DNA of 64,000 nt from Leptolyngbya sp. KIOST-1. GTDB lineage: Bacteria; Cyanobacteriota; Cyanobacteriia; Phormidesmidales; Phormidesmidaceae. The stretch lies in the NCBI RefSeq assembly GCF_000763385.1, contig NZ_JQFA01000002.1, positions 1,860,001-1,924,000 of the forward strand, read 5' to 3'. This document shows positions 17,730-27,597 of this stretch, one piece after another; within the stretch, counting starts at the first letter, position 1; the number at the start of each line of letters is the position of its first letter. Both the position numbers and the translations under genes were made by a program. Under the pieces are notes generated by a model. That model saw nothing but the letters and a program-made list of their open reading frames with translations, was not told where the DNA came from and made no database searches.

Positions 17730-18481
17730 CCACCAAGCCTGTTGTTCGACATGCCCTGCCCGCCGACCTCAAGCCCGATCGCCTCCCCCGGCATGTGGCG
17801 GTGATTATGGACGGCAACGGGCGCTGGGCTAAACGGCGCGGGCTGCCGCGCATTATGGGTCACCGCCGCGGGGTGGACACCCTCAAAACGCTGCTGCGCT
17901 GCTGCCGCGACTGGGGCATTAGTGCCCTCACCGCCTACGCCTTTTCCACTGAGAACTGGGGCCGTCCGGTGGAGGAGGTGGATTTTTTGATGGCGCTGTT
18001 TGAACGGGTGCTGCGCCAGGAACTGCTGGAGATGATGGAGGAGAATGTCCGGATTCGCTTTGTCGGCAACCTGGCCGCCCTGCCCGAATCCCTCCAGGGC
18101 GAAATTCACCAGGCGGTGACTCAAACCCAGGGCAACCACGGCATTGAGTTCACGGTAGCCACCAACTACGGCGGTCGCCAGGAGATTGTGCAGGCCTGCC
18201 GCGCGATCGCCGAGCAGGTGCAGCGGGGCGAGCTCGACCCCAGCGACATCAGTGAAGACCTGTTTAGCCGCCACCTTTACACAGCCGAGATCAGCGACCC
18301 GGACCTGCTGATTCGCACCAGCGGCGAAATGCGAATCAGCAACTTTTTGCTGTGGCAGCTGGCCTACGCCGAGATCTATGTCACCGATACCCTCTGGCCC
18401 GATTTTGATATTTCGGAGTTTCACCGGGCGATTTTTGCCTACCAGCAGCGCGATCGCCGGTTTGGCAAAGTCAAGGGATAA
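17726..18481 (+). CDS. uppS: Isoprenyl (undecaprenyl) diphosphate synthase
   Basis: The cis-prenyltransferase builds the C55 lipid carrier for cell-wall polymers from isopentenyl diphosphate. The catalytic aspartate is at 29 within [16 protein letters not shown]. Other family blocks are [26 protein letters not shown] and the C-terminal [24 protein letters not shown]. Length (251) is normal. It is coupled to cdaA through the four-base overlap and is followed after 124 bases by pgsA, so the three probably form one transcript. Confidence 0.96.
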   Translation: MTTKPVVRHALPADLKPDRLPRHVAVIMDGNGRWAKRRGLPRIMGHRRGVDTLKTLLRCCRDWGISALTAYAFSTENWGRPVEEVDFLMALFERVLRQELLEMMEENVRIRFVGNLAALPESLQGEIHQAVTQTQGNHGIEFTVATNYGGRQEIVQACRAIAEQVQRGELDPSDISEDLFSRHLYTAEISDPDLLIRTSGEMRISNFLLWQLAYAEIYVTDTLWPDFDISEFHRAIFAYQQRDRRFGKVKG

Positions 18482-18605
18482 GCCGCCCAAGCCCTCCCCT
18501 GGGGGAAGAGGACATTCAGGCCAGAAAGGCCTTTGATGGAAAAGCGATGGTCGTTGCTCAAGCCGCCCTGGCTGCCAAAATCCGCAATCTAAAATCCAAA
18601 ATCCT

Positions 18606-19142
18606 ATGAATCTCCCCACCTGGATCACCGTCTCCCGCCTGCTCGGCGTACCGATCCTGCTGGTTCTGCTCCAGGCTCCAACGGAGGCCCAGCGCTGGTG
18701 GGCGGCAGGCCTCTTTGTGGTGGCGGCGGGCACCGACTGGCTGGATGGCTACCTGGCCCGCAGGCTCAACCAGGTCACCGACCTGGGCAAGTTTTTAGAC
18801 CCCCTGGTGGACAAGCTGCTGGTGTTTGCCCCACTGCTGATGCTGGTCGAGCTGGGACAGGTACCTGCCTGGGGCGTTTTTTTGATCGTGGCGCGGGAGG
18901 TTACGATCGCGGGCTGGCGCGTCAACCCCGTGCTTCAGGCCGGAGGGGCGGTGCCGGGAGCCAACCTGTGGGGCAAGGCCAAAACCGTGGTGCAGATCGC
19001 CGCGATCGCGCTGCTGCTGGCCCCGCACCCAACGGCCTGGGACGGGGTAGCCCTGGCGCTGTTTTGGCTGGCGGTGGGGCTGACTCTGGTGTCGGGACTG
19101 GTCTATCTCTGGCCCCAGATCCAGCCCAGCCGCACCGCCTAG
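18606..19142 (+). CDS. pgsA: CDP-diacylglycerol-glycerol-3-phosphate phosphatidyltransferase
   Basis: This membrane enzyme makes phosphatidylglycerol phosphate, the precursor of phosphatidylglycerol, the only thylakoid phospholipid. The CDP-alcohol phosphotransferase signature is complete: D44, D47-G48, A51-R52, G61, D65 and D69 in TDWLDGYLARRLNQVTDLGKF. Hydrophobic helices occupy about 10-24, 33-45, 74-90, 115-143 and 148-170. Length (178) fits PgsA rather than cardiolipin synthase. It follows uppS on the same strand. The short gap contains the ATTTTGGATTTTAGATTG-like sequence in reverse sense that is common upstream of cyanobacterial genes. Confidence 0.93.
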   Translation: MNLPTWITVSRLLGVPILLVLLQAPTEAQRWWAAGLFVVAAGTDWLDGYLARRLNQVTDLGKFLDPLVDKLLVFAPLLMLVELGQVPAWGVFLIVAREVTIAGWRVNPVLQAGGAVPGANLWGKAKTVVQIAAIALLLAPHPTAWDGVALALFWLAVGLTLVSGLVYLWPQIQPSRTA

Positions 19143-19209
19143 GGCGGATTAAGCAACACAAAAGTTTTTCCGGTTGAAAGTTTTTCGGGTTGATAGAGAT
19201 GCGGCCAAG

Positions 19210-19859
19210 GTCTGCTAAACTAACAAAGAACTTCTTGTTCTTGGAAGCGTGGCTGAGTGGTCGAAAGCGCCTCCCTGCTAAGGAGGTAGGGGAGTAAACC
19301 TTCCCTCGTGGGTTCAAATCCCACCGCTTCCGTATTTGACATACCCGAACCGACAAAAATCGCTGGGATGCGCCGTCATCTGCAGCGATTTTTGCGTTTA
19401 TGGGAGTCCGCCTTTAAGATACAGGTGTACTTGAGATTCTCTTGTACTGTAGGCTTAGGGGAGTGGTGCTGATGTACCCATGATTCCCAAGCACATTTCC
19501 CTCAAAAACTTTCTCAGCTACCGCGAGGCCAGTCTCGACTTTAGCGGCCTGCACGTGGTCTGCGTGGCGGGGCCAAACGGTGCGGGCAAGTCGTCGCTGC
19601 TAGAGGCGATCGCCTGGGCGCTGTGGGGCCAGAGCCGGGCCGCAGCCGATGACGACATCATTCACCAGGGCGCGCTGGAGGCCAGCGTCAGTTTTCAGTT
19701 TCAGCAGGGCGATCACACCTACCGGGTGATTCGCAGTCGCCACCGCAGCCAGGGCACCAGTCTGGAGTTTCAGGTCTACACCGAGGCGGGCTGGCGGGTG
19801 CTGACCCAGCGGGGCGTGCGCGCCACCCAGGCCCTCCTCTGCCGCCACCTCAGGCTCGA
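19210..19859. repeat. 650-bp donor segment copied into element A
   Basis: This segment (tRNA-Ser, the intergenic region and the first 126 codons of sbcC) recurs at 34959-35608 with no difference that I could find. The copy begins at GTCTGCTAAAC and stops in CAGGCTCGA, where the two sequences diverge abruptly. Confidence 0.93.
19243..19332 (+). tRNA. tRNA-Ser (anticodon GCU)
   Basis: The acceptor arm GGAAGCG (19243-19249) pairs with CGCTTCC (19325-19331), with G as discriminator. The anticodon stem CCTCC/GGAGG holds the loop CTGCTAA, so the anticodon is GCU. A long variable arm (TAGGGGAGTAAACCTTCCCT) and the T-loop GGTTCAAATCC confirm a class II serine tRNA. CCA is not encoded. An identical copy sits inside element A at 34992. 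Confidence 0.97.
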
Positions 19860-22485
19860 CTACGAGACGTTCATCAACTCGGCCTACCTGCGCCAGGGCA
19901 GGGCCGACGACTTTATGCTGAAGCGGCCCGGCGATCGCAAGCAAATTTTGGCCGACCTGCTCAAGCTCAACCACTACGACCAGCTGGCCGAGCGGGCTAG
20001 AGACCAGGCCCGGCAGGCCAAGGTGGAAGCCTCCCTGCGCCAGACCCAACTGGACGAGCTGGTGGCCACCCTGGCCGACTACGAGCCCACCCTGCAGCGC
20101 CAGGCCGAGCTGCAGCAGGCCCTCCACGAGCTGGACCAGCAGCAGGGGGGCGATCGCGATCGCCTGCTGCAGCTGCGATCGCTGGAGCAGCGCCACCGCG
20201 ACTACGAGCAGCAGCTCCAGATGCAGCGCCAGCAGCAGGGCCACCTGGTCGCCCTGCTTCAGCAAACCGACACCAACCTGGCTGCGCTGTCCGCCGAGCA
20301 GCGCCAGCGAGAACACCTGCTGGCCCAAGCAACCGCCATCGAAGCCGGCCTGGCCGAGCTGCTGGCCCTGGAGGCCCAGGACACCCAGCTCAACCAGCAG
20401 TTTGTTCAATACCAAACCCTGCAGGCCCAGCGCCAGACTCTGGAGGCAACCTGGCAGGCCCATTCCCAGCACACCCGCAACCGCCTCAACCAGGCCCAGG
20501 TGCAGCTGGCCGCCGTGGAGGCCCAGCTGGCCGATCGCGCCGAGCTGCTGGCCCAGGCGGAGGCGATCGCCGCCAGCCGTGAGCAGTTTTTGGTGGCCAG
20601 GGCGCGTCTGCAACACCTCGACGCCCTGCAACTGCAGGCGGAACCGCTGCAGCAGCGCCGCCGGCAGCTGGAGGGCGAGCTGCGGCAGGCCCAGACCCAC
20701 CTGCAAACCCGCCTCGAAGAACTCACCGCCAGCGCCCAGCAGCTACAGCAGCACCAGGGCGATCGCTCGGAGCTGGTCGCCACGGCCCAGGCAGTGTCCA
20801 ACACCCTCAGCTACCTGGAGCAGCGCCGGGCCTACCAGGAGCAGGTGCGAGAAAAGGGTCTGGAGCGCCGCAGCTTTATGGAAGTCCTGCAGGCCAACCA
20901 GCGCCGCTGCGAAACCCAGATCGCTCAGATTGGCCACAAGTTGGGGCTGCTGATCCAGCCTGAGGCCACCTGTCCCCTCTGCGATCGCCCCCTCACTGCC
21001 CACCACCGCACCGTCGTTGAGCAGCGCCATCGCCAGCAGCAGCAAGAACTCCAGGAAGAAATTTGGGTGATTCGAGAGCAGCTGTCGGCCTCCGAGCGAG
21101 AAATTCAGGTGCTGCGGCAGGAGTATCGCGCCGTAGAGGCGGAGCTGGAAGCCTACGTGCCAGCGCTGCAAAAGCAGGGACAGCTGACCGCCCAGATGGC
21201 CTCCCAGGCGACGGTGCAGGAGCAGCTCCAGGCCCTGGCAACGGAGCAGCAGCGGCTGGGGCAGCGGCTGGCCGACAACCAGTACGCCCTCGATCTGCGC
21301 ACCGAGCTGCGCCACCTCGACGAAACCCTGGCCCAGCTGGCCTACGACGATCGCGACCACGCCCTGGTGCGGGGGCAGGTCGATCGCCTGCGCTGGGCCG
21401 AGATCAAACACCGCGAGCTGGTCCAGGGGCAGCGGCGGCAGCAGCAGCTCACCCAGCGGCAACAGCGGCTGGAGGCGGAGCTGACCCGGCTGGAGGCGGA
21501 GCTGGCCCAGCTCCGCCAGAGTGAACCCGGTCAGGCGCTGGCCGCGGTCCAAACCGCCATTGATGCACTTGACTACTCTATCGAAGACCACCAGCAGGTG
21601 CGCCAGGCCCTGCAGGCGGCCCAGATCTGGCGACAGCGCCACCACGACCTGAACCAGGCCCACCAGCACCAGGCCGATCGCAAGGCCCAGCTCGCGCTGC
21701 TCCAGGCTCAGCAGCAGCAGCAGCGGCAGGAACTGGCCCAGCTAGATGAGGCCATTCTGGCCCTGGAGACGGAGCGTCAGGCCCTGGCCTACCGTCCGGC
21801 CGAGCTGGCCGAACTGGAGGGCGCGATCGCCGCCCGTCAGCAGCGCCGCGATGCGATGCTGGCCCAGCTGGGCGCCCTCGACCAGGCCCGGCAACATCTG
21901 GAGGCGCTCCAGCAGGGGCTGGCCCAAAAACAGCAGGAACTGGCCGCCGTGCGCCAGCGGCAGCGGGTCTACCAGGAGCTGGCCCAGGCCTTTGGCCGCA
22001 ACGGCATTCAGGCGTTGATGATAGAAAATCTGCTGCCCCACCTGGAGGCCGAAACCAACCACCTGCTGGGCCGCCTCAGCGCCCACCAGCTCCACGTGCG
22101 GTTTGTCACCCAGCGGGCCACCAAACGCGGCCAGGGGGTGATCGACACCCTGGATATTTTGATCGCCGACGCCCACGGAACGCGGCCCTACGAAACCTAC
22201 TCGGGCGGTGAGGCGTTTCGGGTGAATTTTGCCCTGCGGCTGGCCCTGGCCAGGCTGCTGGCCCAGCGATCGGGCCTGGCCCTGCAGCTACTGATCATCG
22301 ACGAGGGCTTTGGCAGCCAGGATCAGCAGGGATGCGATCGCTTGATTGCCGCCATCAACGCGATCGCCCCAGACTTTGCCTGCATTCTCACCGTTACCCA
22401 CATTCCCCACTTCCGCGCCGCCTTCCAGACTCGAATTGACGTGGTCAAAACGACCGACGGCTCTCAGCTGACCCTCTCTGCCTAG
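19480..22485 (+). CDS. sbcC: SbcC/Rad50-family exonuclease ATPase
   Basis: The 1001-residue protein is the ATPase partner of the SbcD/Mre11 nuclease in processing hairpins and double-strand ends. The N-terminal ABC half has Walker A GPNGAGKS at 31-38. Two long Gln/Ala/Leu-rich coiled coils (about 165-480 and 515-860) flank the zinc hook CPLCDRPL with cysteines at 498 and 501. The C-terminal half has the signature YETYSGGEAFRVNFALRLALA and Walker B LQLLIIDEGFGSQD. No sbcD is adjacent. The first 126 codons are duplicated in element A. Confidence 0.95.
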   Translation: MIPKHISLKNFLSYREASLDFSGLHVVCVAGPNGAGKSSLLEAIAWALWGQSRAAADDDIIHQGALEASVSFQFQQGDHTYRVIRSRHRSQGTSLEFQVYTEAGWRVLTQRGVRATQALLCRHLRLDYETFINSAYLRQGRADDFMLKRPGDRKQILADLLKLNHYDQLAERARDQARQAKVEASLRQTQLDELVATLADYEPTLQRQAELQQALHELDQQQGGDRDRLLQLRSLEQRHRDYEQQLQMQRQQQGHLVALLQQTDTNLAALSAEQRQREHLLAQATAIEAGLAELLALEAQDTQLNQQFVQYQTLQAQRQTLEATWQAHSQHTRNRLNQAQVQLAAVEAQLADRAELLAQAEAIAASREQFLVARARLQHLDALQLQAEPLQQRRRQLEGELRQAQTHLQTRLEELTASAQQLQQHQGDRSELVATAQAVSNTLSYLEQRRAYQEQVREKGLERRSFMEVLQANQRRCETQIAQIGHKLGLLIQPEATCPLCDRPLTAHHRTVVEQRHRQQQQELQEEIWVIREQLSASEREIQVLRQEYRAVEAELEAYVPALQKQGQLTAQMASQATVQEQLQALATEQQRLGQRLADNQYALDLRTELRHLDETLAQLAYDDRDHALVRGQVDRLRWAEIKHRELVQGQRRQQQLTQRQQRLEAELTRLEAELAQLRQSEPGQALAAVQTAIDALDYSIEDHQQVRQALQAAQIWRQRHHDLNQAHQHQADRKAQLALLQAQQQQQRQELAQLDEAILALETERQALAYRPAELAELEGAIAARQQRRDAMLAQLGALDQARQHLEALQQGLAQKQQELAAVRQRQRVYQELAQAFGRNGIQALMIENLLPHLEAETNHLLGRLSAHQLHVRFVTQRATKRGQGVIDTLDILIADAHGTRPYETYSGGEAFRVNFALRLALARLLAQRSGLALQLLIIDEGFGSQDQQGCDRLIAAINAIAPDFACILTVTHIPHFRAAFQTRIDVVKTTDGSQLTLSA

Positions 22486-22747
22486 AGCATGACTTTATAG
22501 AGCGTGACCCTACAGAAAGCAAGGAGTGCTCACTCAAGTTTTTATTAATATTTTTTTAGATTCTGAGAATCTCTTTCACTGCAATTCTAAAAATATGTCT
22601 TCTGGAATGCAATACACCCATTGAAAGACCTTTAATCTGGGGAATACAGCCTTTGCGACGGGGATCGCCCTAGGTATTAATAGCCATTCACGGTCTCTTT
22701 AATAAATGTTACAGTTGTTTACATAAATGATTAACAACTATTTACCA
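22486..22747. other. AT-rich intergenic region after sbcC
   Basis: This stretch is markedly AT-richer than the coding sequence around it and probably holds promoters for the downstream small frame and sigma factor. I see no terminator hairpin or RNA gene that I would call. Confidence 0.35.
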
Positions 22748-22891
22748 ATGAACCTACCCGCTAACGCTGTGGATATTGCTTTAGAAGTTGCGGCCGCCCT
22801 GGCGATCGCTGGCGCACTCCTCCAGCGTCGTGCCGAGGAAGCCGCCCTGGAAGCCGAACCTATTCCAGTTCCAGTTCGCTCTCGCCCCTAG
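22748..22891 (+). CDS. Possible small protein, 47 aa
   Basis: An ATG frame encodes MNLPANAVDIALEVAAALAI, continuing to GALLQRRAEEAALEAEP and a Pro/Val-rich end. One hydrophobic segment (about 8-25) precedes a charged tail, as in small membrane-associated proteins. No clear Shine-Dalgarno sequence is visible and no family is recognised. It lies 131 bases upstream of the sigma-factor start on the same strand, so it could also be leader sequence. Confidence 0.35.
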   Translation: MNLPANAVDIALEVAAALAIAGALLQRRAEEAALEAEPIPVPVRSRP

Positions 22892-23022
22892 GCCGTCAGT
22901 TCCACCTAACCCCCGGTTTTCTGCCGCTCGCCCCAGTCTGCTGCGGCAATTGTTCGGTTGGCGGCTGATTAGCCGTTTTCTTCCCTGTTCCTTCGACGCT
23001 GTTCCTTAGATTGCCGAGTTAT

Positions 23023-23979
23023 ATGAGAACTGTGCAAAACTCCACGGATTTGGTGCGCACCTACCTGAAGGAGATTGGCAAGGTGCCGCTGCTGACCCAC
23101 GAGGAAGAGATCGTGTTGGGTAAGCAGGTGCAGAAGCTGACGGCGCTAGAAGCCAAGCGGGTAGCGGTCGAAGAGACGGTTGGTCACGGCCTCACGCTGG
23201 AACAGTGGGCCGAAGCGGTTGAGCTACCTGCGGCTGAGCTATCTGTCATCGTGCGTCAGGGCAACCTGGCCAAGCGCAAAATGGTAGAAGCTAACCTGCG
23301 CCTGGTGGTCTCTGTGGCCAAAAAGTACATCAAGCGCAACGTCGATCTGCTTGACCTGATCCAGGAGGGCACCATTGGCATGCAGCGGGGCGTCGAAAAG
23401 TTCGACCCCACTAAGGGCTACCGGTTCTCCACCTACGCCTACTGGTGGATTCGTCAGGCCATTACCCGCGCCATCGCCGAAAAAAGCCGCACCATTCGGC
23501 TGCCCATCCATATCACTGAAAAGCTGAACAAGCTCAAAAAAGCTCAGCGCACGCTTTCGCAGCGGCATGGGCGAGCGGCTACGGTGGCAGAACTGGCCAT
23601 TGAGTGCGACCTGACCACCAAGCAGGTGCGCGACTACCTGGAAAAGTCCCGTCAACCCCTCTCCCTTGACCTGAAGGTGGGCGACAACCAGGACACTGAG
23701 CTGGGCGAACTGCTCGAAGACGACGGTCCCTCCCCCGAGGACTTTGCCACCCAGGTCTCCCTACGCCAGGATCTGGAGCGTCTGATGGGCGACCTGACCC
23801 CCCAGCAGCGGGAGGTGCTCTCCCTGCGCTTTGGCCTAGCCGACGGCAAAACGATGACCCTGGCCAAAATTGGTGATCTGCTCTCGATCAGCCGCGAGCG
23901 CGTCCGCCAGATCGAGCGCGAGGCCCTGACCAAGCTCCGCAAGCGTCAGTCCGACATCCGCGAATACCTTGCCAGCTAG
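23023..23979 (+). CDS. Group 2 sigma-70 factor
   Basis: The 318-residue protein keeps sigma regions 1.2 ([22 protein letters not shown]), 2 ([50 protein letters not shown]), 3 and 4 ([22 protein letters not shown]) but lacks the acidic N-terminal extension of SigA, the pattern of nonessential group 2 factors (SigB-SigE) used in stress and light or nutrient responses. ATG 23023 gives [12 protein letters not shown]; a TTG four codons earlier is possible. Which of SigB-E it represents cannot be settled here. Its TAG stop is inside the CTAG of a dispersed repeat. Confidence 0.92.
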   Translation: MRTVQNSTDLVRTYLKEIGKVPLLTHEEEIVLGKQVQKLTALEAKRVAVEETVGHGLTLEQWAEAVELPAAELSVIVRQGNLAKRKMVEANLRLVVSVAKKYIKRNVDLLDLIQEGTIGMQRGVEKFDPTKGYRFSTYAYWWIRQAITRAIAEKSRTIRLPIHITEKLNKLKKAQRTLSQRHGRAATVAELAIECDLTTKQVRDYLEKSRQPLSLDLKVGDNQDTELGELLEDDGPSPEDFATQVSLRQDLERLMGDLTPQQREVLSLRFGLADGKTMTLAKIGDLLSISRERVRQIEREALTKLRKRQSDIREYLAS

Positions 23980-24106
23980 GGGCTGTTATCAATTAGCTGC
24001 TAGACGCCCAAAAATTAAGCGTTACAGCCCCTAGCCTGTCGTTTGGGTCGGGCGTGGCAAAGCTTGTTATACCGGGCTTTTGACCACAATTGACGACACG
24101 CCCTAA
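23976..24106 (+). repeat. CTAG-ended MITE-like repeat, copy 2
   Basis: The unit starts CTAGGGGCTGTTATCAATTA and ends AATTGACGACACGCCCTAA. The two ends are imperfect inverted repeats. Inside, ACAGCCCCTAG closes a first hairpin and GGGCGTGG pairs with CACGCCC for a second. The left CTAG overlaps the sigma-factor stop codon (23977-23979). Confidence 0.88.
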
Positions 24107-24131
24107 GGTCGGCGTTAAGAGCTTAGCGGCC

Positions 24132-24164
24132 CAGCCCGAGGGATTGATCCTTCGGGCTGTTTGG
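24132..24164 (+). terminator. Rho-independent terminator
   Basis: CAGCCCGA (24132-24139) pairs with TCGGGCTG (24152-24159), followed by TTTGGTTT. It ends transcription from the sigma-factor gene, downstream of the repeat. Confidence 0.75.
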
Positions 24165-24325
24165 TTTAAATCTCATGTCTTACTGACCAGGACCCCGAGC
24201 GGTAAGGGTGAGATGGAATTGCCCAGAACGATATTTCACAACCGTAATCTGATTGACCAAATGGGGGGAATCCCGCATTCTAGAGTGGTTCTGGCTAAAT
24301 TTTCCCCATTTCCCCAGGAGTCCCT

Positions 24326-26035
24326 ATGAGCTATCGCATGGACCGCCGTGCCTATGCCGAAACCTTTGGCCCCACGGTGGGCGATCGCCTCCGCCTGGCG
24401 GACACTGAGCTGATTATCGAAGTGGAACAGGACTTCACCACCTACGGGGACGAGGTGAAATTTGGCGGTGGCAAGGTGATCCGCGACGGCATGGGTCAGT
24501 CGCCCATCGGGCGCGACGCCGGGGCGGTGGACACGGTAATCACCAATGCCTTGATCCTGGACTGGTGGGGCATCGTCAAGGCCGACATCGGCCTTAAGGA
24601 CGGCAAGATCTTCAAAATCGGCAAGGCGGGCAACCCCTACATCCAGGACAACATCGACATTATTATTGGCCCCGGCACCGAGGTGGTGGCCGGGGAGGGC
24701 ATGATCGCCACCGCCGGGGGCATCGACACCCACATCCACTTCATTTGCCCCCAGCAGATCGAGACCGCGATCGCCTCCGGCATCACCACCATGATTGGCG
24801 GCGGCACCGGCCCCGCCACCGGCACCAACGCTACCACCTGCACCCCCGGAGCCTGGCACCTGGCCCGCATGCTGCAATCGGCGGAAGCCTTCCCCATGAA
24901 CCTGGGCTTTTTGGGCAAGGGCAACAGCGCCCAGCCCCAGGCCCTGGTGGAGCAACTTAGGGCGGGAGCGATCGGCCTCAAGCTCCACGAAGACTGGGGC
25001 ACCACCCCCGCCACCATCGACACCTGCCTGGCCGTCGCCGACGAGTACGACGTGCAGGTGGCCATCCACACCGACACCCTGAATGAGGCAGGCTTTGTGG
25101 AGGACACCATCGCCGCCTTCAAAAACCGGGTGATTCACACCTACCACACCGAGGGGGCCGGGGGCGGCCATGCGCCCGACATCATCAAGGTCTGCGGCGA
25201 GGCCAACGTGTTGCCCTCTTCGACCAACCCCACCCGCCCCTACACCCGCAACACCCTAGACGAACACCTGGACATGCTGATGGTGTGCCACCACCTCAGC
25301 CCCAGCATTCCTGAAGACATTTCCTTTGCCGAGTCCCGCATTCGCCGCGAGACTATCGCCGCCGAGGACATTCTCCACGACCTGGGAGCCTTCAGCATGA
25401 TCGCCTCCGACTCCCAGGCCATGGGCCGGGTGGGGGAGGTCATCATCCGCACCTGGCAGACCGCCCACAAAATGAAGGTACAGCGGGGGGCGCTCAGCGA
25501 AGATTCTGACCGCAACGACAACTACCGAGCCAAGCGCTACGTAGCCAAGTACACCATCAACCCCGCCATCACCCACGGCATCGCCGACCACGTGGGCTCC
25601 ATTGAGGAGGGCAAGCTGGCAGATATCTGCCTGTGGCGACCTGCCTTCTTTGGGGTGAAGCCGGAGCTGGTGATTAAGGGGGGCGCGATCGCCTGGGCGC
25701 AGATGGGCGACCCCAACGCCAGCATTCCCACTCCCCAGCCGGTCCACATGCGGCCTATGTTCGGCAGCTTTGGCGGAGCCATGGCCCCCACTCGCCTCAC
25801 CTTTGTCTCCCAGGCTGCCCTGGAAATGGACATTCCCGCGCAGTTCGGCCTGCAAAGCTCGACCCCGGCGGTGGCCCGCTGCCGCACTCTCACCAAGGCC
25901 GACATGAAGCTCAACACCTACCAGCCCCACATGGAGGTCAACGTCGAAACCTACGAGGTGCGGGCCGATGGGGAACTTCTCACCTGCGAGCCAGCGGACC
26001 TTTTGCCCATGGCCCAACGATACTTTTTGTTTTAG
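24326..26035 (+). CDS. ureC: Urease subunit alpha
   Basis: The catalytic subunit hydrolyses urea to ammonia and carbamate. The nickel ligands are visible: HIH at 136-138, the carbamylated lysine at 219 ([11 protein letters not shown]), the histidines in [10 protein letters not shown] and [13 protein letters not shown], the flap/catalytic His in [13 protein letters not shown] and the aspartate in SDSQAMGR. The 569-residue length is standard. CAGGAG lies just upstream of the ATG. It is orphaned: no ureA, ureB or accessory genes adjoin it, so these must lie elsewhere, an arrangement known from several cyanobacteria. Confidence 0.97.
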   Translation: MSYRMDRRAYAETFGPTVGDRLRLADTELIIEVEQDFTTYGDEVKFGGGKVIRDGMGQSPIGRDAGAVDTVITNALILDWWGIVKADIGLKDGKIFKIGKAGNPYIQDNIDIIIGPGTEVVAGEGMIATAGGIDTHIHFICPQQIETAIASGITTMIGGGTGPATGTNATTCTPGAWHLARMLQSAEAFPMNLGFLGKGNSAQPQALVEQLRAGAIGLKLHEDWGTTPATIDTCLAVADEYDVQVAIHTDTLNEAGFVEDTIAAFKNRVIHTYHTEGAGGGHAPDIIKVCGEANVLPSSTNPTRPYTRNTLDEHLDMLMVCHHLSPSIPEDISFAESRIRRETIAAEDILHDLGAFSMIASDSQAMGRVGEVIIRTWQTAHKMKVQRGALSEDSDRNDNYRAKRYVAKYTINPAITHGIADHVGSIEEGKLADICLWRPAFFGVKPELVIKGGAIAWAQMGDPNASIPTPQPVHMRPMFGSFGGAMAPTRLTFVSQAALEMDIPAQFGLQSSTPAVARCRTLTKADMKLNTYQPHMEVNVETYEVRADGELLTCEPADLLPMAQRYFLF

Positions 26036-26177
26036 GCGCTGACATTAACCTGGTACGGCCTAACAGCAAGTCACCACAGCCCCAAGCGATGGCCTCGCCG
26101 ACCCGCTTCTGCCCCAGCCCTGTCCTTCTCTTGAAGGATGGCGTCCCAGCAATTTTTGCTTAGCCTAGAGGCATTGT

Positions 26178-26588
26178 ATGGGAAGCAGTATGGGTGTTCG
26201 TAACCGCATAGTGGCTCTGGTAGCCGTTATCCTTGCCATTGCCCTGGGGCTAATCCTTTGGGGCACAGTTCTAACCTATGCCGGTCGAGGGGAAACGCCT
26301 TTTACGACGGGTCAAGAGAGCGTCGATCCTAAGCAAGGGCAACCTCTAGATTTAGAAAAAGCCAGTCAGCAAGCCGAAAATCTGACCGAAGATGTCTACA
26401 ATGGATTGGACACCACAAAGCAGGTTATCGGCAAAACTGAAGGTCGAAACGAAGCGATTGAAGCGGGGCGAGCGACAGCCAGCAACAATTTGCGGAAACT
26501 GGCCGAACGAGCTGAACAGGCTGAGAACTCACCGAATACCTCCCTTTCTGAGACCGACAAGCGTGTCCTCAAGCACCTCTCGGAGTAG
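26178..26588 (+). CDS. Membrane-anchored helical protein of unknown function
   Basis: The 136-residue product has one N-terminal membrane helix (about 9-33, IVALVAVILAIALGLILWGTVL) and a polar, helical C-terminal domain rich in Glu, Ala and Lys (KASQQAENLTEDVYNGLDTT and ATASNNLRKLAERAEQAEN) that may form a short coiled coil outside or inside the membrane. I do not recognise the family. Two close ATGs (26178 and 26190) are possible. The gene lies between ureC and Yfr1 and uses fewer GC-rich codons than ureC. Confidence 0.6.
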   Translation: MGSSMGVRNRIVALVAVILAIALGLILWGTVLTYAGRGETPFTTGQESVDPKQGQPLDLEKASQQAENLTEDVYNGLDTTKQVIGKTEGRNEAIEAGRATASNNLRKLAERAEQAENSPNTSLSETDKRVLKHLSE

Positions 26589-26860
26589 GGGCTGGCCCAC
26601 CGGGGCAGGTTAGGGGAGCTAGCTAGAGCCGACTGAGGCCTTAAGAATATGGTTAGAGCAATTCGGCTCAAAATCCAGCCACCGCTCAGCGCCTTCTGCT
26701 GTCAATGGGTTTGGTAGCAGCTGGGCGAACGTCAAATTTACAATGTTGGAAAATGGCTTTGGTTCCCGAAGCCAACATTAATTTTTGACTACCATAAATT
26801 TGTTGCGAATGTCATCGAGCAGTGGCAGATTTTCAATTGTCCACAGTAGAATAGAGTAAA

Positions 26861-26930
26861 GCGGAGACGTAAGTTTCCGTTCACTCCTCACACCACACCC
26901 CGCCCAGGCCCTAGGTCTGGGCGGTTTCTT
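26861..26930 (+). ncRNA. yfr1: Yfr1 small regulatory RNA
   Basis: The hallmark single-stranded motif ACTCCTCACAC (26883-26893) is flanked by a 5' hairpin (CGGAGAC, GTAA loop, GTTTCCG) and a 3' terminator hairpin CCGCCCAG...CTGGGCGG followed by TTTCTT. The -10-like TAGAAT lies at 26847-26852. The position just upstream of trxA matches the conserved location of Yfr1 in cyanobacteria, where the RNA base-pairs with outer-membrane protein mRNAs through the CU-rich loop. Confidence 0.92.
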
Positions 26931-27083
26931 ATCCGGGGCTTACCCCGGCTGCAAGCGCCACCGCAATTCTGCTGCGGACTTTCAGTGTAGTTTTGCAAAC
27001 CAGATGTTGCCCAAGGACTGAGGTTTGGCGGGGTTGGCTATGGTAAGATTGCGTGTGGTTAACAACGGCAAGGAACACGAGGC

Positions 27084-27404
27084 ATGGCAGCCGCCCAGGT
27101 AACAGACTCTACATTTAAGCAAGAAGTTCTAGAAAGCACCGTTCCCGTACTGGTAGACTTTTGGGCCCCCTGGTGTGGCCCCTGCCGGATGGTAGCCCCG
27201 GTGGTAGAAGAAATTGCTGAGCAATACGATGGCCAGATTAAGGTGGTCAAAGTAAATACCGACGAAAATCCCAGCGTGGCTAGCCAGTACGGTATTCGCA
27301 GCATTCCTACCCTGATGATTTTCAAGGAAGGTCAGCGAGTTGACATGGTTGTGGGTGCGGTACCCAAAACAACCCTGGCCAATACCCTCGAAAAGTATCT
27401 CTAA
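27084..27404 (+). CDS. trxA: Thioredoxin
   Basis: The 106-residue protein is an m-type thioredoxin that reduces disulfides of Calvin-cycle and other target enzymes. The active site WCGPC is at 30-34 in [13 protein letters not shown], and the cis-proline is in [20 protein letters not shown] lies upstream of the ATG. Codons 49-106, the stop and 71 bases downstream (27228-27475 in all) are copied without change into element A. A terminator follows at 27495. Confidence 0.97.
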   Translation: MAAAQVTDSTFKQEVLESTVPVLVDFWAPWCGPCRMVAPVVEEIAEQYDGQIKVVKVNTDENPSVASQYGIRSIPTLMIFKEGQRVDMVVGAVPKTTLANTLEKYL

Positions 27405-27494
27405 GCAGCGTCTTTTCTACGGTTGACCCCGTAAGCGTTAGGCCAGAGGGCCGGAAGGTGCCTCAGGCCAGTAAACTCATCCAGCATATTCAGC

Positions 27495-27536
27495 AAAACT
27501 CTCTGGGGAAGCATAGTTTCTCTCTGGAGAGTTTTT
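27495..27536 (+). terminator. Terminator downstream of trxA
   Basis: AAAACTCTC (27495-27503) pairs perfectly with GAGAGTTTT (27527-27535) around a 23-base loop, with the T-run built into the stem. The copy in element A stops at 27475, just short of it. Confidence 0.75.
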
Positions 27537-27597
27537 GCACGGCAAGGGGCAAATTTGTCGCTAAAATAGAGTGCTGCCTCTAAGGAAACAACAGCGT

